Source: Linanthus parryae (taxonomy: Eukaryota; Streptophyta; Magnoliopsida; Ericales; Polemoniaceae). Taken from it: a stretch of 64,000 bases of DNA. The translations under genes were made by a program, and so were the position numbers. Numbering within the stretch: the stretch's first letter is position 1; every line of letters starts with the position of its first letter. Location of the stretch: NCBI GenBank assembly GCA_023055425.1, contig JALGPY010000006.1, positions 72,634,127 through 72,698,126 on the forward strand, written 5' to 3'. The notes under the pieces are model-generated. The model had not been told where the DNA came from. It searched no databases and worked only from the letters and a program-made list of their open reading frames with translations. This document shows positions 45,076-57,458 of the stretch, one piece after another.

Positions 45076-46200
45076 AATGAAGTATATGGTACTGCACAAT
45101 CGTTCTGGGTCGCTCGATCGACCATGGAAGCGGAATATGTTTCCTGTTTTCCACCGCGCAGAAATGTGTTTGGTTAAAAAGGTATTTATACACCTAGGAG
45201 TTGTCGACGAACCTGTTACCATGTGTTGTGCTAGTATGATAGTTATAGCACTGCGGTAAAACCAAACACATATATATGATAGGGTACCATTTCACCAGAG
45301 ATGAAGTGATTACCTGAGGAGTAATCTTGGAGTACATCGATTACGGGCTAAATTGCTGGCTTATCCCATTCCTAAACCACTTATGAGAGTCATCTTTGTG
45401 GGTCGTTTAGAGAAATTGGACTTGGTAGTCGATGACTTGTGATATAAATTATGAACAATCGAAACATGATTTACTTGGATTATTATGCTTTTTCTTTTAG
45501 ATACATGCATCATATCTTTTATTCCATGTATTAGCATAGAGCATGTCACACAGACACATAAATCGACTCACTCACACGATCGATTGCCTTTGTGACACCC
45601 TAGATGGTGAGAAAAGATGAGATTCCTGATCAAATCTAGATGCCGATCTGATGGACTCACTTGTCGCATTAGATAGATTCCAAGGTGAGATTAGAATATG
45701 TGCCATTCGAACATGTTTAATACCCTAAGCCATATATATTATGTGTATAGAGCTAGATGCGAGAACTAAATTTTGCTCACATTTGAATGTAACGTTTCTG
45801 TACTCGGGTTAGTGGCCTAGACAGTAAGGGCACTTGAATCTTCATAGTGGTCCTTATGAGATAAGACATGCGCTCCAATGGAGTTCAAACACTATGGCGT
45901 GTATACCCTTAACACATTCTAAAAAAGTGACATGAGGTTGTGAGTAGAGTAGTCCTGTGTCCTCACCGTGTAAGCCTTGTCAATCATATAAGCATGATTG
46001 ACACTATTTACCCTTACCACTCTTATCTGTTTCATAAAGTGACGTGTTGGTGGTTCTACTTTGGAATTCCACCTTACACTCATGACTGATTCGGCTTTCC
46101 GGACATAGCTGGGAAAGCAGTCAATCTGAATCTAAGCAACACATGGATGGGGGGAAGATTCTCATTGCATCATTCTATGTTATTTTCATTTGGCCCACTT
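45076..46200. other. Spacer with no recognised gene
   Basis: No domain on either strand. Palindromic words occur near 45060-45165 ('ttccatcgcatggaa', 'ccaccgcgcagaaatg'). The right part may already be LTR sequence. Confidence 0.3.
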
Positions 46201-47254
46201 CCATGATCCATCGGGGTCATGAAAGATATGAATATAATATTAGAAGTATAGACGCATTTGAGCATTGTCTATGGGACTAGACGTGTACTCATGGTCTATG
46301 ACTTGAAGTCACCACGTTTTCTAGATGTAGAGTACGTGTTTTAATATCGCCAAACATCACGATGCAACACAGTGATTATAATGTCGATATTTGGACATGC
46401 TATGAAACATGCCGAGAGATGTGAGTGATGTAGATATGATTTTTCCATCCTACATAACAGGAGTAAATATCCATGTCCACTCGATTAGCGTGACTTAGGA
46501 AAATTCATGGTCGTGCTCAAATGAATAAATATGAGATATTGATATTATTTTCTGTCTAACAGAGAATCAAGAAACTATATATTGGATAAATAAGGGTAAC
46601 ACTCCATGCCTTGTGTATGATCTGGATATATGGACAAAGCGATTATACGACACGGTAGAGGATAGTCAGAGATTACTGACACTCCTATTACTCGGATAAC
46701 ACTGATGTATTGCTAGATACCGCTCAATTTTTGTAATTATTACTACCAACGTAATTAGGAACCTACAGGGTCACACACAATAATGAATCAAACTGGAATT
46801 GAACACTCATTAGTTGGACTAAAGAGTAATTGTGAATTTCGGACTTGAATGTAAACTAATCCTCACTGTTACGATTAGAGGGCAAGCCAAACTCTCTCAT
46901 CCTTATAAATAACATTCAGCGTGGCTAGGGTTAATTGATGCATCTGCACATCATTCGTATTAGATACAGAAACTAGGGTTTCAGAGCATCCGTCCAAGTC
47001 CACATGATTTGTGAGACAAAATCATCCGATTTCCTCTAGCAGGCTAGCACCGGCGAATATTAACGCCACTGTAGATCCGTTTGTGTGAATACCGTAGATG
47101 CGCCACTTCTTTTCTTCGCTAGTGATCGTGACCAGTCAATGCTAATTAGGTAAACCTCTAATCAACAGATTATGCTCATTCACATGGGTCCTCTGTGGGT
47201 TTTTGGCAAAGTTTTTTGTTATATCTGCTGCATTTGATTGCCCAAAACCCAACA
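46201..47254 (+). mobile_element. Diverged Angela-like copia LTR (left limit unclear)
   Basis: Shares with the Angela LTRs 'gacttgaagtcac', 'gagtaaatatcc..gtccactcga', 'gatattgatattatt', 'gaaactatatattggat' and 'gaacctacagggtcacac' in the same order, and ends CAAAACCCAACA at 47254, as Angela LTRs do. It is much more diverged than the other copies. The 5' end was not found. Confidence 0.5.
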
Positions 47255-47275
47255 AAAAGCGCAACAATAGATCCG

Positions 47276-47388
47276 AGATGTCGTCTGCGAACAATTACGC
47301 TATAAGAGGTAAACCATTTTAATTACTTCTACTATTCGATTAACTGTCTAGGGTTTACTGTAGTAGCGGAAATAATCCAACAATTGCT
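47276..47388 (+). mobile_element. End of a short copia LTR
   Basis: Repeats the last ~115 bp of the LTR at 25819-26879 ('agatgtcgtctgcgaac', 'attacgctataagag', 'agggtttactgtagtagcgg') and ends AATCCAACA. No primer site follows it. Confidence 0.45.
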
Positions 47389-47430
47389 AAACAATTGAGA
47401 TGCTTCGCAGTTTTGATAGTAGTAGAAATT

Positions 47431-47438
47431 ATGCTACC
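47431..47438. repeat. ATGCTACC duplication, left of hAT element
   Basis: Compared with ATGCTACT at 48749-48756, seven of eight bases agree. Confidence 0.7.
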
Positions 47439-48748
47439 CAGGCCCGACTGTAAACTTTTGGGTGCCCTAAGCGAATGAAAAATTTGATGCCTTATGTATT
47501 TATATTTATGAATATTTCAATTAAATAATTTTGCTCTTCTATACTTTTAATTTTTGTCTTCCTCTATTTTTTAGTAGACTTTAATTGCTCAAACAATCCC
47601 GAATAATAAAAAATATCATATACACAAGATGAAAAGATATGACCGGATCAACCGTGGATATTATCACCAATTTGTTGCTAAAAAAAAAATATCACCAATT
47701 TAAAGATATTTAAATTCAAACCGAAAATTGAAAAATGAAGAATTTAGTGAATAACTCTTCGAGATAAAATACACTCACACACCCTGAACACCAAAGAAAT
47801 GTCAATTTTAAATATTACAGACATAGAAAAAACTGGACAAGCACACTGCTCTTCTAAATTTCTGAAGAGATTTTGATTTGGATATTCGGGCAAGAATTTT
47901 GATGGAGTCCCGAGTAATCTGTTTATAGACCAATTGCAAAAATTGAAATCCACCCCAAATTTATAAGACATTAAAAGTGAATTAATAATTCATTTGAATT
48001 GAAATTGAACTACATAAATTGGTCATACTTAAGAATATGAATGGAACATATGTTCTTCACTTCTTCTAACGAATTGAACTTCAATTTGAGTATTTCAATT
48101 CTTCGATTTTTTTTATGAAGTGTCACTACTTTGTTCGGCGCCTAAAAACCCTTCTTCAGCTTTTGGTATTGCCAAACACAAATCTTAAATAATCAAGAAG
48201 AAGTTAGGAAATTAAACAGTGCAGAGTTATTTTGGTAAAAATCTTACATTGACAATAGGATTTGATGGATTCTGGGAAGTTATTTAATAGCAAATCATTC
48301 TTAACGTAGTTTTATGGGGAATAGTTGTTGTTAGGGCATCTCCAACCCGTGTCTTTTTTCCAACCCTATAGGGTTCCCCCTACCCCTCCCCCCATAGGGT
48401 TGGACATAAACCGAATTTTTATACGGTTTTTCCCATCCCCCTCCCCCTCCCCCCATAGGGTTGGAGATGCCCTTAGAGTCCTATATAAGAGAAAAGGTCT
48501 TGAGAGATATAAGGAGATAAATTAGGTGAAGAAGTGATAAACATCACTAATCACAACTTTGAGATCTTGAAAGCGTTAGAAATCAGGAACAGTAAAGAGT
48601 GAAGGAGACCTAGGATATTGATAATTGTTTGACATTTTCACCAAATCCTACAAAAATGAACGACTGAAATACTCCTATATTTTATAAAATCTGGTGCCCC
48701 CTAAATAATTGCTGCTCTAAGAAAATGCCTTAACTAAAGCCGGCTCTG
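47439..48748. mobile_element. Non-autonomous hAT-type element, 1310 bp
   Basis: Left end CAGGCCCGACTGTAAACTTT, right end (minus strand) CAGAGCCGGCTTTAGTTAAGG. An imperfect 8-bp duplication flanks it. No transposase is present. A 139-bp Tourist-like MITE is nested at 48334-48472. Confidence 0.65.
48334..48472. mobile_element. Tourist-like MITE, 139 bp (PIF/Harbinger type)
   Basis: Perfect terminal inverted repeat GGGCATCTCCAACCC and its complement, TTA on both sides (48331-48333 and 48473-48475), as for Harbinger-type MITEs. The centre has repeated 'cctccccc' and 'atagggttgg' words in both directions. Confidence 0.85.
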
Positions 48749-48756
48749 ATGCTACT

Positions 48757-49079
48757 CTCGCTTATGTTTGTACTTTGTTTGCTAAATCAAATAATTATTG
48801 AGTTTTGTTCTTCTTCCTAAAATAAAATATTGTTCTTCTTCCCAAATTTAAGAGTACTTTTGAGTTTTTTGAGAGAGGAAGAGAAATTTTGATTTCTCTT
48901 TGAAGAGAACAGTACTTCTGCAATTGCCACACAAAAATGTCACATTGAAGAAAAATCACACATTGTAGTTTGCATAATACAAGAACTGATGAAGGGTTCC
49001 AACAGCTTATCACAATTTAACATTGTTAGCAATAAAATTCAAATTCATAGATGACGGAAAGTATTAATTGGGAAAAAAA
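48757..49079. other. AT-rich spacer, probable 3' region of the dioxygenase exon
   Basis: No gene. On the minus strand it lies downstream of the stop codon at 49080-49082. Confidence 0.3.
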
Positions 49080-49343
49080 TTAAGTTTTGGGCACTCTAAA
49101 TTGATGAATATCGAGATCTTCCGCAGTGAGCTTCTTGAAATTACTGGAAAATCTTGTACGAAGCCATTTTCCCCAATTGAGCGTCTCGTACTCGGCTGGG
49201 CGGCGATCATCTACAAGCTCCTTCATGGGCTCGATCATCGCAGCGTGTCCTGGAATAAAGAAATACCCAACCGAGTATCTCTCCCTCTGAGTGTTGACTA
49301 CCACTCTGTGTTCCACACTCCAATACAAGTCGTTACTCCAAAC
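49080..49343 (-). CDS. Last exon of a 2-oxoglutarate-dependent dioxygenase (partial gene)
   Basis: 2OG-Fe(II) dioxygenases oxidise plant hormones and specialised metabolites in the cytosol, using iron, 2-oxoglutarate and oxygen; this fragment is too short to name a substrate. The exon starts after an AG acceptor (49344-49345) in VWSNDLYWSVEHRVVVNTQ, which holds the second iron-binding His. RERYSVGYFFIPG then gives the R-x-S motif that binds 2-oxoglutarate. EELVDD-like and NWGKWLRTR..SNFKKL follow, as in the DAO/H6H-like subgroup, and the protein ends HQFRVPKT. The first iron ligands (H-x-D) should lie in upstream exons at higher coordinates, but I found none up to about 51000. It is therefore an orphan exon or a gene with a very long or disrupted intron. 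It is the only host-gene sequence recognised here. Confidence 0.75.
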   Translation of the reverse strand, partial: VWSNDLYWSVEHRVVVNTQRERYSVGYFFIPGHAAMIEPMKELVDDRRPAEYETLNWGKWLRTRFSSNFKKLTAEDLDIHQFRVPKT

Positions 49344-49481
49344 CTGCAATCATGTAATGGGATACGTCCATATTTACCCAATGTGACGTCGTAAATATAA
49401 AAAAATCTATTTATATATAGAAGCAAGGGAATAAACTTTAAGAAGTCTTTATGCCGCATGTCATATGAGAAGCATTACAAG
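49344..49481 (-). other. Intron-like sequence upstream of the dioxygenase exon
   Basis: Begins after the acceptor AG. No exon was recognised. Confidence 0.3.
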
Positions 49482-49943
49482 CTCGACATGTGTCATACTA
49501 TTTCTCCAAGTGGCATACATGTGAGCTAAGTAAATATTCACAAGTAGGAAACATGTAACAAGCCTATTTGTAAATTCTATTAATTCCAACTTTTAGTTTT
49601 CCATTGCATTTGTTTTCTCAAAATATTAATAACTGTATTTTGACTAAAAAATATGGATGAGTTATCAATCAAATACATGTTCCATTCAATGCATGTGACA
49701 ATGTATGTTGTCTCGACATGTGTCATACTATTTCTCCAAGTGGCATACATGTGAGCTAAGTAAATATTCACAAGTAGGAAGACATGTAATAAGCCTATTT
49801 GTAAATTCTATTAATTCCAACTTTTAGTTTTTCATTGCATTTGGTTTCTCAAAAAATTAATAACTGTATTTTGATTAAAACATATGGATAAGTTATCAAT
49901 CAAATACATGTTCCATTCAATGCATGTGACAATGTATATAGTC
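49482..49943 (+). repeat. 230-bp tandem duplication
   Basis: Both units start 'ctcgacatgtgtcatacta' (49482 and 49712) and continue through 'ccaagtggcatacatgtg', 'ttaataactgtattttga' and 'ttccattcaatgcatgtg'. Only a few substitutions separate them, suggesting a recent duplication, probably within the dioxygenase intron. Confidence 0.9.
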
Positions 49944-51059
49944 AGCCAAAATTTATGCATTGCATTTGATATGACACAATTCATTTACTGATAACTCAAT
50001 TCTCTATATAAGGATTCTAAATGTGTTGTAGTAGAAAAAAAAATGTTGCAATATGGTGGTGATCTTCATCAACTTTTCTAACTCATCCATGCTTTTCTTT
50101 TGCAGCAACTTATATACACCACTCCCATTGAAATACTACGACATTACTCCACAAGACATTTCAACAAGAATGATACACTGGGAGGGTGATACCTTTTTGG
50201 ATTACATGGGCAGGTTCATAGCTTAACATTCTCAGCATAAAGAACCAACTAACAAAACTACATAGTCATGATTGACTTTTGAATTTCGAATATGGTGGAT
50301 GAGGATTGAAATTCTATAATCGACATTATATCTAAAAATCTATTGGTAGGTAATTGTCAATTATGACTTTTTACCATTTTTTACTGCCGTGTAATTTATT
50401 ATCAATGTGATTTAATTATAAAAAAAAGTAAAATAGGCCACTGAAAAAAATGGTTTCGTTGGTTTTGAATATTTATTATACTTATATTACTCATATTATA
50501 ACTGGCCCATCAATTGTAACACATTTTAGATAAATTTCATCGGAACTTAAACTTCCTCCTACTTATCTTACTGTGAATATGAATATTAGAAACCAGTGGG
50601 ATGAATGATATCTAAAAAGGCCATATCGGAGGGCAAGTATCCTTCCCCAAGTCATAAACCTTTCACATAGAAAGAGTGGTATGAATTGTGTTGTTTTGCT
50701 CCATATTTACATGACTTGTTCTTATAATTTACACATCATACTTCCTACTCAAAATAGCATTAGCCTAAGAAGTTACCTTGCTCAAGATATCTGGTGATAT
50801 CACATATGGATTGTCTTTAACCATTGGAGAGACAATAATATCGTTTTAACCATTTAGTATAAGAGCAATTCCACGCATACTACGGGATAGCGACTGGTTA
50901 TATACTAATTTGTGTAAAAAATCCCAAGTTATTATTTCATATTGAAATTTGAACGTAACCATTCTAAAATGACGTGTTATTTTAATTTGTGACTCTTTGG
51001 AATTCTTGAACTCTTAAGGTATTGCGGCCTTTATCCCTCATGTAGTCTTTCTCGGGAAT
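49944..51059. other. AT-rich spacer with no recognised gene
   Basis: A pyrimidine tract ending in an AG (about 50095-50104) and a short open stretch after it suggest a possible splice acceptor on the plus strand, but no homologue is recognised. Confidence 0.3.
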
Positions 51060-53220
51060 GATTCTTCGTTTAGCTAGGCTTGATGATCGAAGTCTCAAGA
51101 TCCTTAATCAACCTTTTGCAAATAAGGAGATAAATGCAACCGTTTTCTCCTTAGGACCCTATAAATCTATAGGTCCTGATGGCCAACCTAGCAAATTTAG
51201 GAAAAAATTGAATCCGCGGTAGTGGAAGATGTTCACTCTTTCTTAAAGGAGCTAAACTACTTTTTCATTGCCTACATGTTTATAACGTAATCCCACCTCC
51301 TATCGACTTTCATGCCTATAAGCTTATGCTCATCGTTGCATAAAATTATTCAAAAACCATGGCTAATCGCCTTATGCTTGTCCTTCCTCACATCCTCTCT
51401 GATCACAAAGTAATTTTGTGATGAGATGGAAAATATTTTTAGCACCCTTCTGGAAAATTAAGTATTTGTTATGATCCGCTCACAACACCAAGTTTCCACC
51501 CACTTTGGAATTCAATAGGAGCAAGGCCTTTCAAAGGGTAAACTAGACCTTCATGGAGATAGTGTTGAGAACTTTTGGTTTTCTAAATAAATGGGAAAAC
51601 ATGTTGATCTAATGTGTTTCTACCACCTCTTTTTGTGCCTGTTAAGGGTCAATCATGGAAGGGAGTCTTCCCCCAAATCAGGGCTGCGAAAAAGGGATCC
51701 TCTCTTCCATTACCTCTTCATCATGTTTCTTGAATCTCTCTCACCCACTCTTTCAAATCTTAGAAACTGTGGGGCATGTCCCTGTGTATCCCTCTGTAAA
51801 GATGGCCACTAACTCTACCACACTTTCTTCGCAGATTATTGCCTTATCCTTTTCCAACCATCTCTCTCCTCTTATGCTAATCTCATTAGAGTATTGGAAA
51901 GTTTTTGCAAGGTCTAGGGCAAAATGTTAATAGGGATACTTCCACTCTCATCTTCAATCCTAACATTCCTAAGAAATTTGGGAAACTAAAGGGATCTTCC
52001 TCAAGATAAATGTGGAAAACTAGCAATGTACATACCTAGGATTACCCGTCATTCTGGGAGGGAAGACGAAATATATTTTTGGTTTCGTTAGGAGCTCTAT
52101 CTCATATAATCTTGAAGGTTGGAAGAATAACTTTATTAATAGCACGCGTAGGCTTATCTTAGCTAAATATGATATCTCGACTCTCCAACCGACATTAGTT
52201 CCTCCTTTAAGCTCCGTATTGTCCTCAATGATGAAATATCCAACCAAATACATTTTATTTTGATAAAATCAAATGAGAAGCTTTACGTCTACAAATCTAA
52301 AGGTGGCCTAGGATGAAGGAATTTTAATTTGTTTAACCATGCACTTCCACGTCGGAAGCAGGATGCCCAAGTAATACTTCACGGGCTTGGTCGTTATATT
52401 CGCTAAAGATCTTATTAAGTAATGATCTATGTAGTCAATAGACATCATTGACAAAATCAGCATTCTTGGAGACAAATAGATTCCATGTATTTATGTTCCT
52501 CTTTATAGAATTGTTGAGCCGGGTTCCATATTTCTTGAAGCAAGAGTAAAAGAATGGATTTCTATCTCAAGTAGAGATCAACAATGGAAATTTAATGCGC
52601 TTAAATACCTTGTCCTGAAATTATAGCTAAATGAATCATGTCCATTCAATTTCCCAGTATCAATGGTCCGGAGAAGATCGTCCAAACTTTCACTAAGAGG
52701 GGGCATTTCACTACCAAGTTCGTTTATAATATCCTACGTAAAATAAGCAGGCATTATTTCCCCAGAAGGTCTCTTCCTCATTGATAGAAGTGAAATCCAT
52801 AAGATAAAAAATTGGCGCATGATTTGAGGTCTTGGTATTCCTGAGAAATTGGAATTCTTCCTATGGATGTTTGCTCACAACAAGCTTCGAATAATTTACT
52901 TTCTCGGCCAACACTATAGTACCAGAAGAGAGCAATGCCAACTCGTCCATCAGGACTCTGAAATCCGTACCGCCTTATCCTTTATTGTCACACCTCTACC
53001 TCGCTTTGGAATGGATGTAACTTGAAACCCCAATTGTGGAAGGATTTCAGACAAAACGTGCAGGATATCATTAGAATATGCAATATTAGAGAGATTCATA
53101 CGCTATGGGCTATCTGGCGCGAAATATGCAATAGAGTTTTCAGAAACAATGCTTTCTCATTCAAAGGCATTAAGCGGATCATGAAAGTGAATCACGGGTG
53201 CTGCATATGGCTATAAATTT
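51060..53220 (+). pseudogene. LINE ORF2 relic (reverse transcriptase and zf-RVT region)
   Basis: Degenerate L1-type LINE in all three plus frames: LNQPFANKEINATVFSLGP and GPDG (51100-51185), DFRPISLCSSLHKI (51308-51350), LRKRDPLFHYLFIMFLESLSP (51685-51760; family form G.RQGDPLSPYLF), LEGWKNNFINST (52105-52145), GGLG..NFNLFNHALPRRKQ (52300-52365), then the C-terminal region RGHFTTKFVYNIL and RIPEKLEFFLWMFAHNKL (52700-52880), as in the zf-RVT domain. The YADD active-site block was not recovered. Many stops; no poly(A) tail was identified. It has no functional protein. Confidence 0.75.
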
Positions 53221-53284
53221 CAGGAAAAAGCAAAAATCCAAGAAAAAATCATATGTTGTCTAGGGTTATCGTGAAAGGGGACCA

Positions 53285-55690
53285 TGTTAGCACATATAAA
53301 TTTCATGTTCTCATAGGTTAATGAAACACTCATATCTTACTTTTATGAGCAATTTACTTATTTTATCCCAATTTCTAGACCTATGCTTAATTCTTGTACT
53401 TTTGGTTGTTATCAATTATTTTGTAGGTTAAAAGTCGAATTTGAGCTCAAGTGATAATTTAAAGGGGAGATTTGGAGAGCAAATGGATGTGAAAAAGGAA
53501 TTAGAAGCAATTGATTTGAAGATTCCAGCAGCTAATTCGCAAGAAAAGAGAATAAAGATGCTGAAAGTAAAGATAGTTCAAGTTCAAGGAGTAAATCGAG
53601 AGTTAAAAATTGATGTTAGGGCCAAACACTGAAGATTCTAACGGAGCTGGGCGCTAAATGAAGTTTTCTAAAGTTCCTAACGGGTGCATTTAAAATTTAC
53701 TAACATCCGAGGGTCTCTTGTGCATATATTTTAGTGATATACTTATGCAATTATTTAAAGAGACTTTAGGCTAGTTTGGGAATGCTGTGAAGCTGTTTTG
53801 GGAGAACACTTTGGGAAAGCTGGTGTGGCTATTAGATAAATGTTGTTTGGTAAATATAACATGAAAGCTGCTGTAAAATCAGCTCTGAAGTTGCTATGAG
53901 AGGGTAAAATGACAAAAATACATAACATGTATCATTTCGGTAAAGATAACTATTGAAATATTTTTAAAAAAAAAAATTAAGGTTAGAATCGGTTGTAGAT
54001 AAATTAATCAAAAGCACTTTCCGGAAAATTAAATCCCCCTTGCTTCCAGAAAACTGTTGTGGGGCAGCAGAAACTGTCCGAAAAAACATAAATTTTAATT
54101 TTACCAAACGCCCTAAAACTTCTTCTACTGTCAGAAAGCATTTTTTGTTGGCAGCAGAAGCATTCCCAAACTGACCATTCAGGGGATATTTTAAGCCCCC
54201 AGCAAACTAAGGGGGCCACTTTGCAATTTCTTCAAGATAGTTCATCAACAATGCTATATACTCTCTCCCAAACAATTCACAATGAGCAGCGCCATTGAAG
54301 CTCCTTCGAAGCTTCGGACAACCCTCAAACCGGCCTCCAATCTCACCGAAACTGATCAAATCTGGTATCACAATGCTCCCCATCCCGTTATCTATCTCCT
54401 ACAACCATCAATTTGTCCCAAGAAAAACCAACGAAAAGCCCTAATTGGTAGGGTTCATGAGCATGAAATTAAAATCAACGTTTGAGAGGTACTGAGACAA
54501 AATTGAAGGGTAGTTATCAGCCCTTGTAGGCCAAGGAAGCTCGATGACGAAGTCTATATCAGCCGGACTGTGAATTGAAAGGTTTCTAGCTCACCATTTT
54601 TTATTTTCAAGACTACTTCACTCATCTATTTCTCCAATTTTGCCCATTCTATGTTTGTTCTTTAGCTCTTGAACTATATCTTGAGCATATCCAGGGCCTA
54701 GAACTTCAGAAAGTGGAAGAGAGGCACATAGGATGATCGATTTAATCCATTGCAGGGTTGTTTTGTGTCGTTTTGCCGATGCCGATGTGCTATGTTTCTC
54801 TGCTGCCGCTAGCACCAATTTGAGCTTCTTTAGCTGGTTTGTTTGCTTGAATCAAAGCACGTCATTGTGTTCTTTATTTTGTAGGATTGAACCAAGTGAC
54901 AGAGTAGAATTTTTGCTAGTTATGTTGGATTCAAGCGTGATTAATGAAAGAAAATTTGTCTTAATCTTTCTGGAGTTAATTTTTGTGTAGTTTGAATCCC
55001 GTGTTGGAGATGAATTGATATTTTGAAGTGTGATTTGAAGATTTGGTTATTGAAAGTCAAATTTCTCTTATTATCTTGAATTTCCTATGATGTCTATATA
55101 ATTCATTTTCTTGGGTGATGTGGGACTATCTAGTGCCCCAATCTTCCTACTTATTAAATTGGGACTTCAAGGATGATGAGTTGAACTTGAATGCTTAGTG
55201 CAATGTTTGGATTTCTCATGTTGATCTAACTGATGTATGGAATATGTATATGAGTGAAAATTCTTGACATGTTTGATTTGTAATTGTACTTTAGTGAGAG
55301 TAATTCGTCGACATTTGACTCGAGAAATTGAGAAACAGTTAGGTGATGTGAGTGAGAATTTACAAATCTTATTTTTTGCTTGATATTTCATGTGGAAACT
55401 CGAGTGTTTACATATTTTTTATGCTTGAGGCACTTAAAATTTGGAAATCTCATTTGAATTACTTTTGTACTGCTTGATTAGAATGCTACATTTCATTTGT
55501 GGCGAGTTTGATTGCTATGAGCAATAGTTTCTTGAAACACTTCTTGTTGAATTCTACATGTGAATTGATATCGAGATGGAATACATTTAGAAGATCAGTC
55601 AATAGAGAAAATACTGATCCATAAACCCTCTCTATTTGATATCTCGTTTCTTTTCTAGTATTTAGTTTAGTGAAATCGAAATATGTACTT
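53285..55690 (+). mobile_element. Gypsy-type LTR-like segment (relative of 33602-35469)
   Basis: Starts TGTTAGCACATATAAATTTC after a purine-rich 'gtgaaaggggacc'. It shares 'aagcccccagcaaactaagggggc' type wording (about 54193-54220) with the LTR at 33602-35469. The end is not sharp. Two short open frames inside (54282, 54733) have no recognisable domain. It is a weakly bounded call. Confidence 0.4.
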
Positions 55691-55734
55691 GCTCCATCAA
55701 GAAACTGGTGGATGTTATAGATTGGCTAGCTTAA

Positions 55735-56052
55735 AATTGCACAATCTCCAAATAAACCCACAAAGCCCACAACCACATCTTCTAAAACTCATTTTTTGTT
55801 CAAAGCTTTGAAGGCTCACCCTACATGAGTGATATTGGATCATGTATGAGATTGACTAGTTTCATGTGAATCTTATTTTGAAAGCATACTTTCTTGCGAA
55901 TTAGACTTGATTCCAAATTTTGTAGTCCGCATGAAGTCAACTTCTACCAACCACTTCCTACATTTCTATTGGTATATTCTTAGATGTTCATAGGTTTCCT
56001 TCTCGATCTTTGTGGACTTTGGGAATTTATTTGAGGAAGCATTTTTGCATTC
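55735..56052 (+). mobile_element. Gypsy internal 3' segment, cut by Angela copy 2
   Basis: Homologous to 33120-33400 ('aattgcac', 'cccacaaccacatct', 'gcatactttcttgcgaatt', 'tttgcattc'). In the uninterrupted copy the sequence reads straight on from 'gcattc' into 'ttctttccctc', so the Angela insertion site is defined. Confidence 0.55.
56048..56052. repeat. CATTC, left half of the Angela copy 2 target duplication
   Basis: The 5 bases before the LTR. The right partner lies beyond the window and cannot be checked. Confidence 0.4.
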
Positions 56053-57443
56053 TGTTGGAATAGATGCCCTAGAGGCAATATAGTTTAGTGTGAATTTATT
56101 TGTGGCTAGAAATGGATATTTAATATAATGAAGTCCTTAGATTTACAATTGTGTTGTTTATAATGATTAATGGGACAATCATCTATAGACCAGTATGGGG
56201 TTGGACTGATATGGAGATATCATGATCCAACACATAGGTGTGCATTAGGGAATGTTGCACTGGATTGACCCATCTCCGAGAAGGCTACATACACGTTATG
56301 TTGAGTCACAAGCGCTTCTCGCGGTGCAATGATATTGTCATCCTTAGACTTGAAGTCACTAGATATTCTAGTTGTGGATTATTGTGATTTTGGTAGCGTT
56401 AAACGCTACAACGTAACTGGGTAGTTATAAAGGCGTGTACTGGATACAATAAGAAGCAAGCTTAGAGATCGTAGTGGACATGGATAGAATTTGTCCCTCC
56501 CACATAACGGGAGCAAATATCCTAGGCCACTCGAGGGATAGTGCTTATAGAATGTCTGGCCAGACTCAAATAAATCAATATGGGATATTGATGTTATTGT
56601 ACGAATAAGGCTATTCCCATGGATCGAGAAACTATGGATTGAATATACGAGTGTGACTTGTATGTCTCGTGTCCAATCCGGATATAGAGACAAAGGGATG
56701 AGACAATTACTTGTACAAAGGTTGTCAAGATTACTATTCTATTAGTTGGCTAGAATGGATGTTTTGCTAGAAACCGCTCCATATTAGCAAATAGTTGCTA
56801 CCAACTAGATAGAACCTATGGGGTCACACGCTATATAGAGTTGAACTAGATTTGGGAATTAATTAATTGGATTAATTAATTAGAAGGATCACTTTGCAAA
56901 ACCTTGCAAACTTAGTAGGGACTAATTTGCAAGGAAGGGACTAAATTGAATTCTAGTAGGACTAGAATAAGTCATTTAGGTAGTTGGCAAGGAGTTGTTG
57001 GACTATATAAAGGACCCTCCTTCCTTCCTTCCCATATAACCTATGCTCATTATTGGACATAACAAAGAGTGTGAGAGAACAAAAGGAGAGAGAGCAAGCA
57101 ACAAGAAGAGCCGACCGCCCCTCTTGACGCCGTCCATCCCGTCGGCCACAAAGGAGGCCGAGACCCTCCTTTTGGGTCTCATTTTGCGTGATTCTTCTTC
57201 CTCTTCCTCTTCCGGGCTAGCACCAAGGACTTGGGAGATTCTGGGATCAACTCTAGGCGTGGATCAACCATAGAGAACGTGACACAATTCGCGTTTGAAG
57301 TCATCAAAGGAGAACCCTAAGGTGTGTTATTGATTTCTTCCTTTACCATCGTTATGTCGCTTGACTTGTGATCCTTGGAGGGTTTTGCATGGTTTTATGA
57401 TTGTTTGTGTTCCCGTTGCGCATCCATGAATCAAAACCCTACA
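56053..57443 (+). repeat. 5' LTR of Angela copy 2 (1391 bp)
   Basis: Starts TGTTGGAATAG and ends CAAAACCCTACA (CTACA instead of CAACA). The 3' part, with the GC-rich 'ccgtcggccacaaaggagg' region near 57140, matches the same part of the LTR at 41177-42353. Confidence 0.92.
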
Positions 57444-57444
57444 G

Positions 57445-57458
57445 TGGTATCAGAGCCA
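57445..57458 (+). promoter_or_regulatory. Primer-binding site (initiator tRNA-Met), copy 2
   Basis: TGGTATCAGAGCCA starts one base after the LTR. It is perfect. Confidence 0.92.

Noticed and set aside
54282..54990. Short ORFs starting MSSAIEAPSK and MIDLIHCRVV
   Set aside because: Inside the gypsy-like LTR segment, no domain; likely chance.
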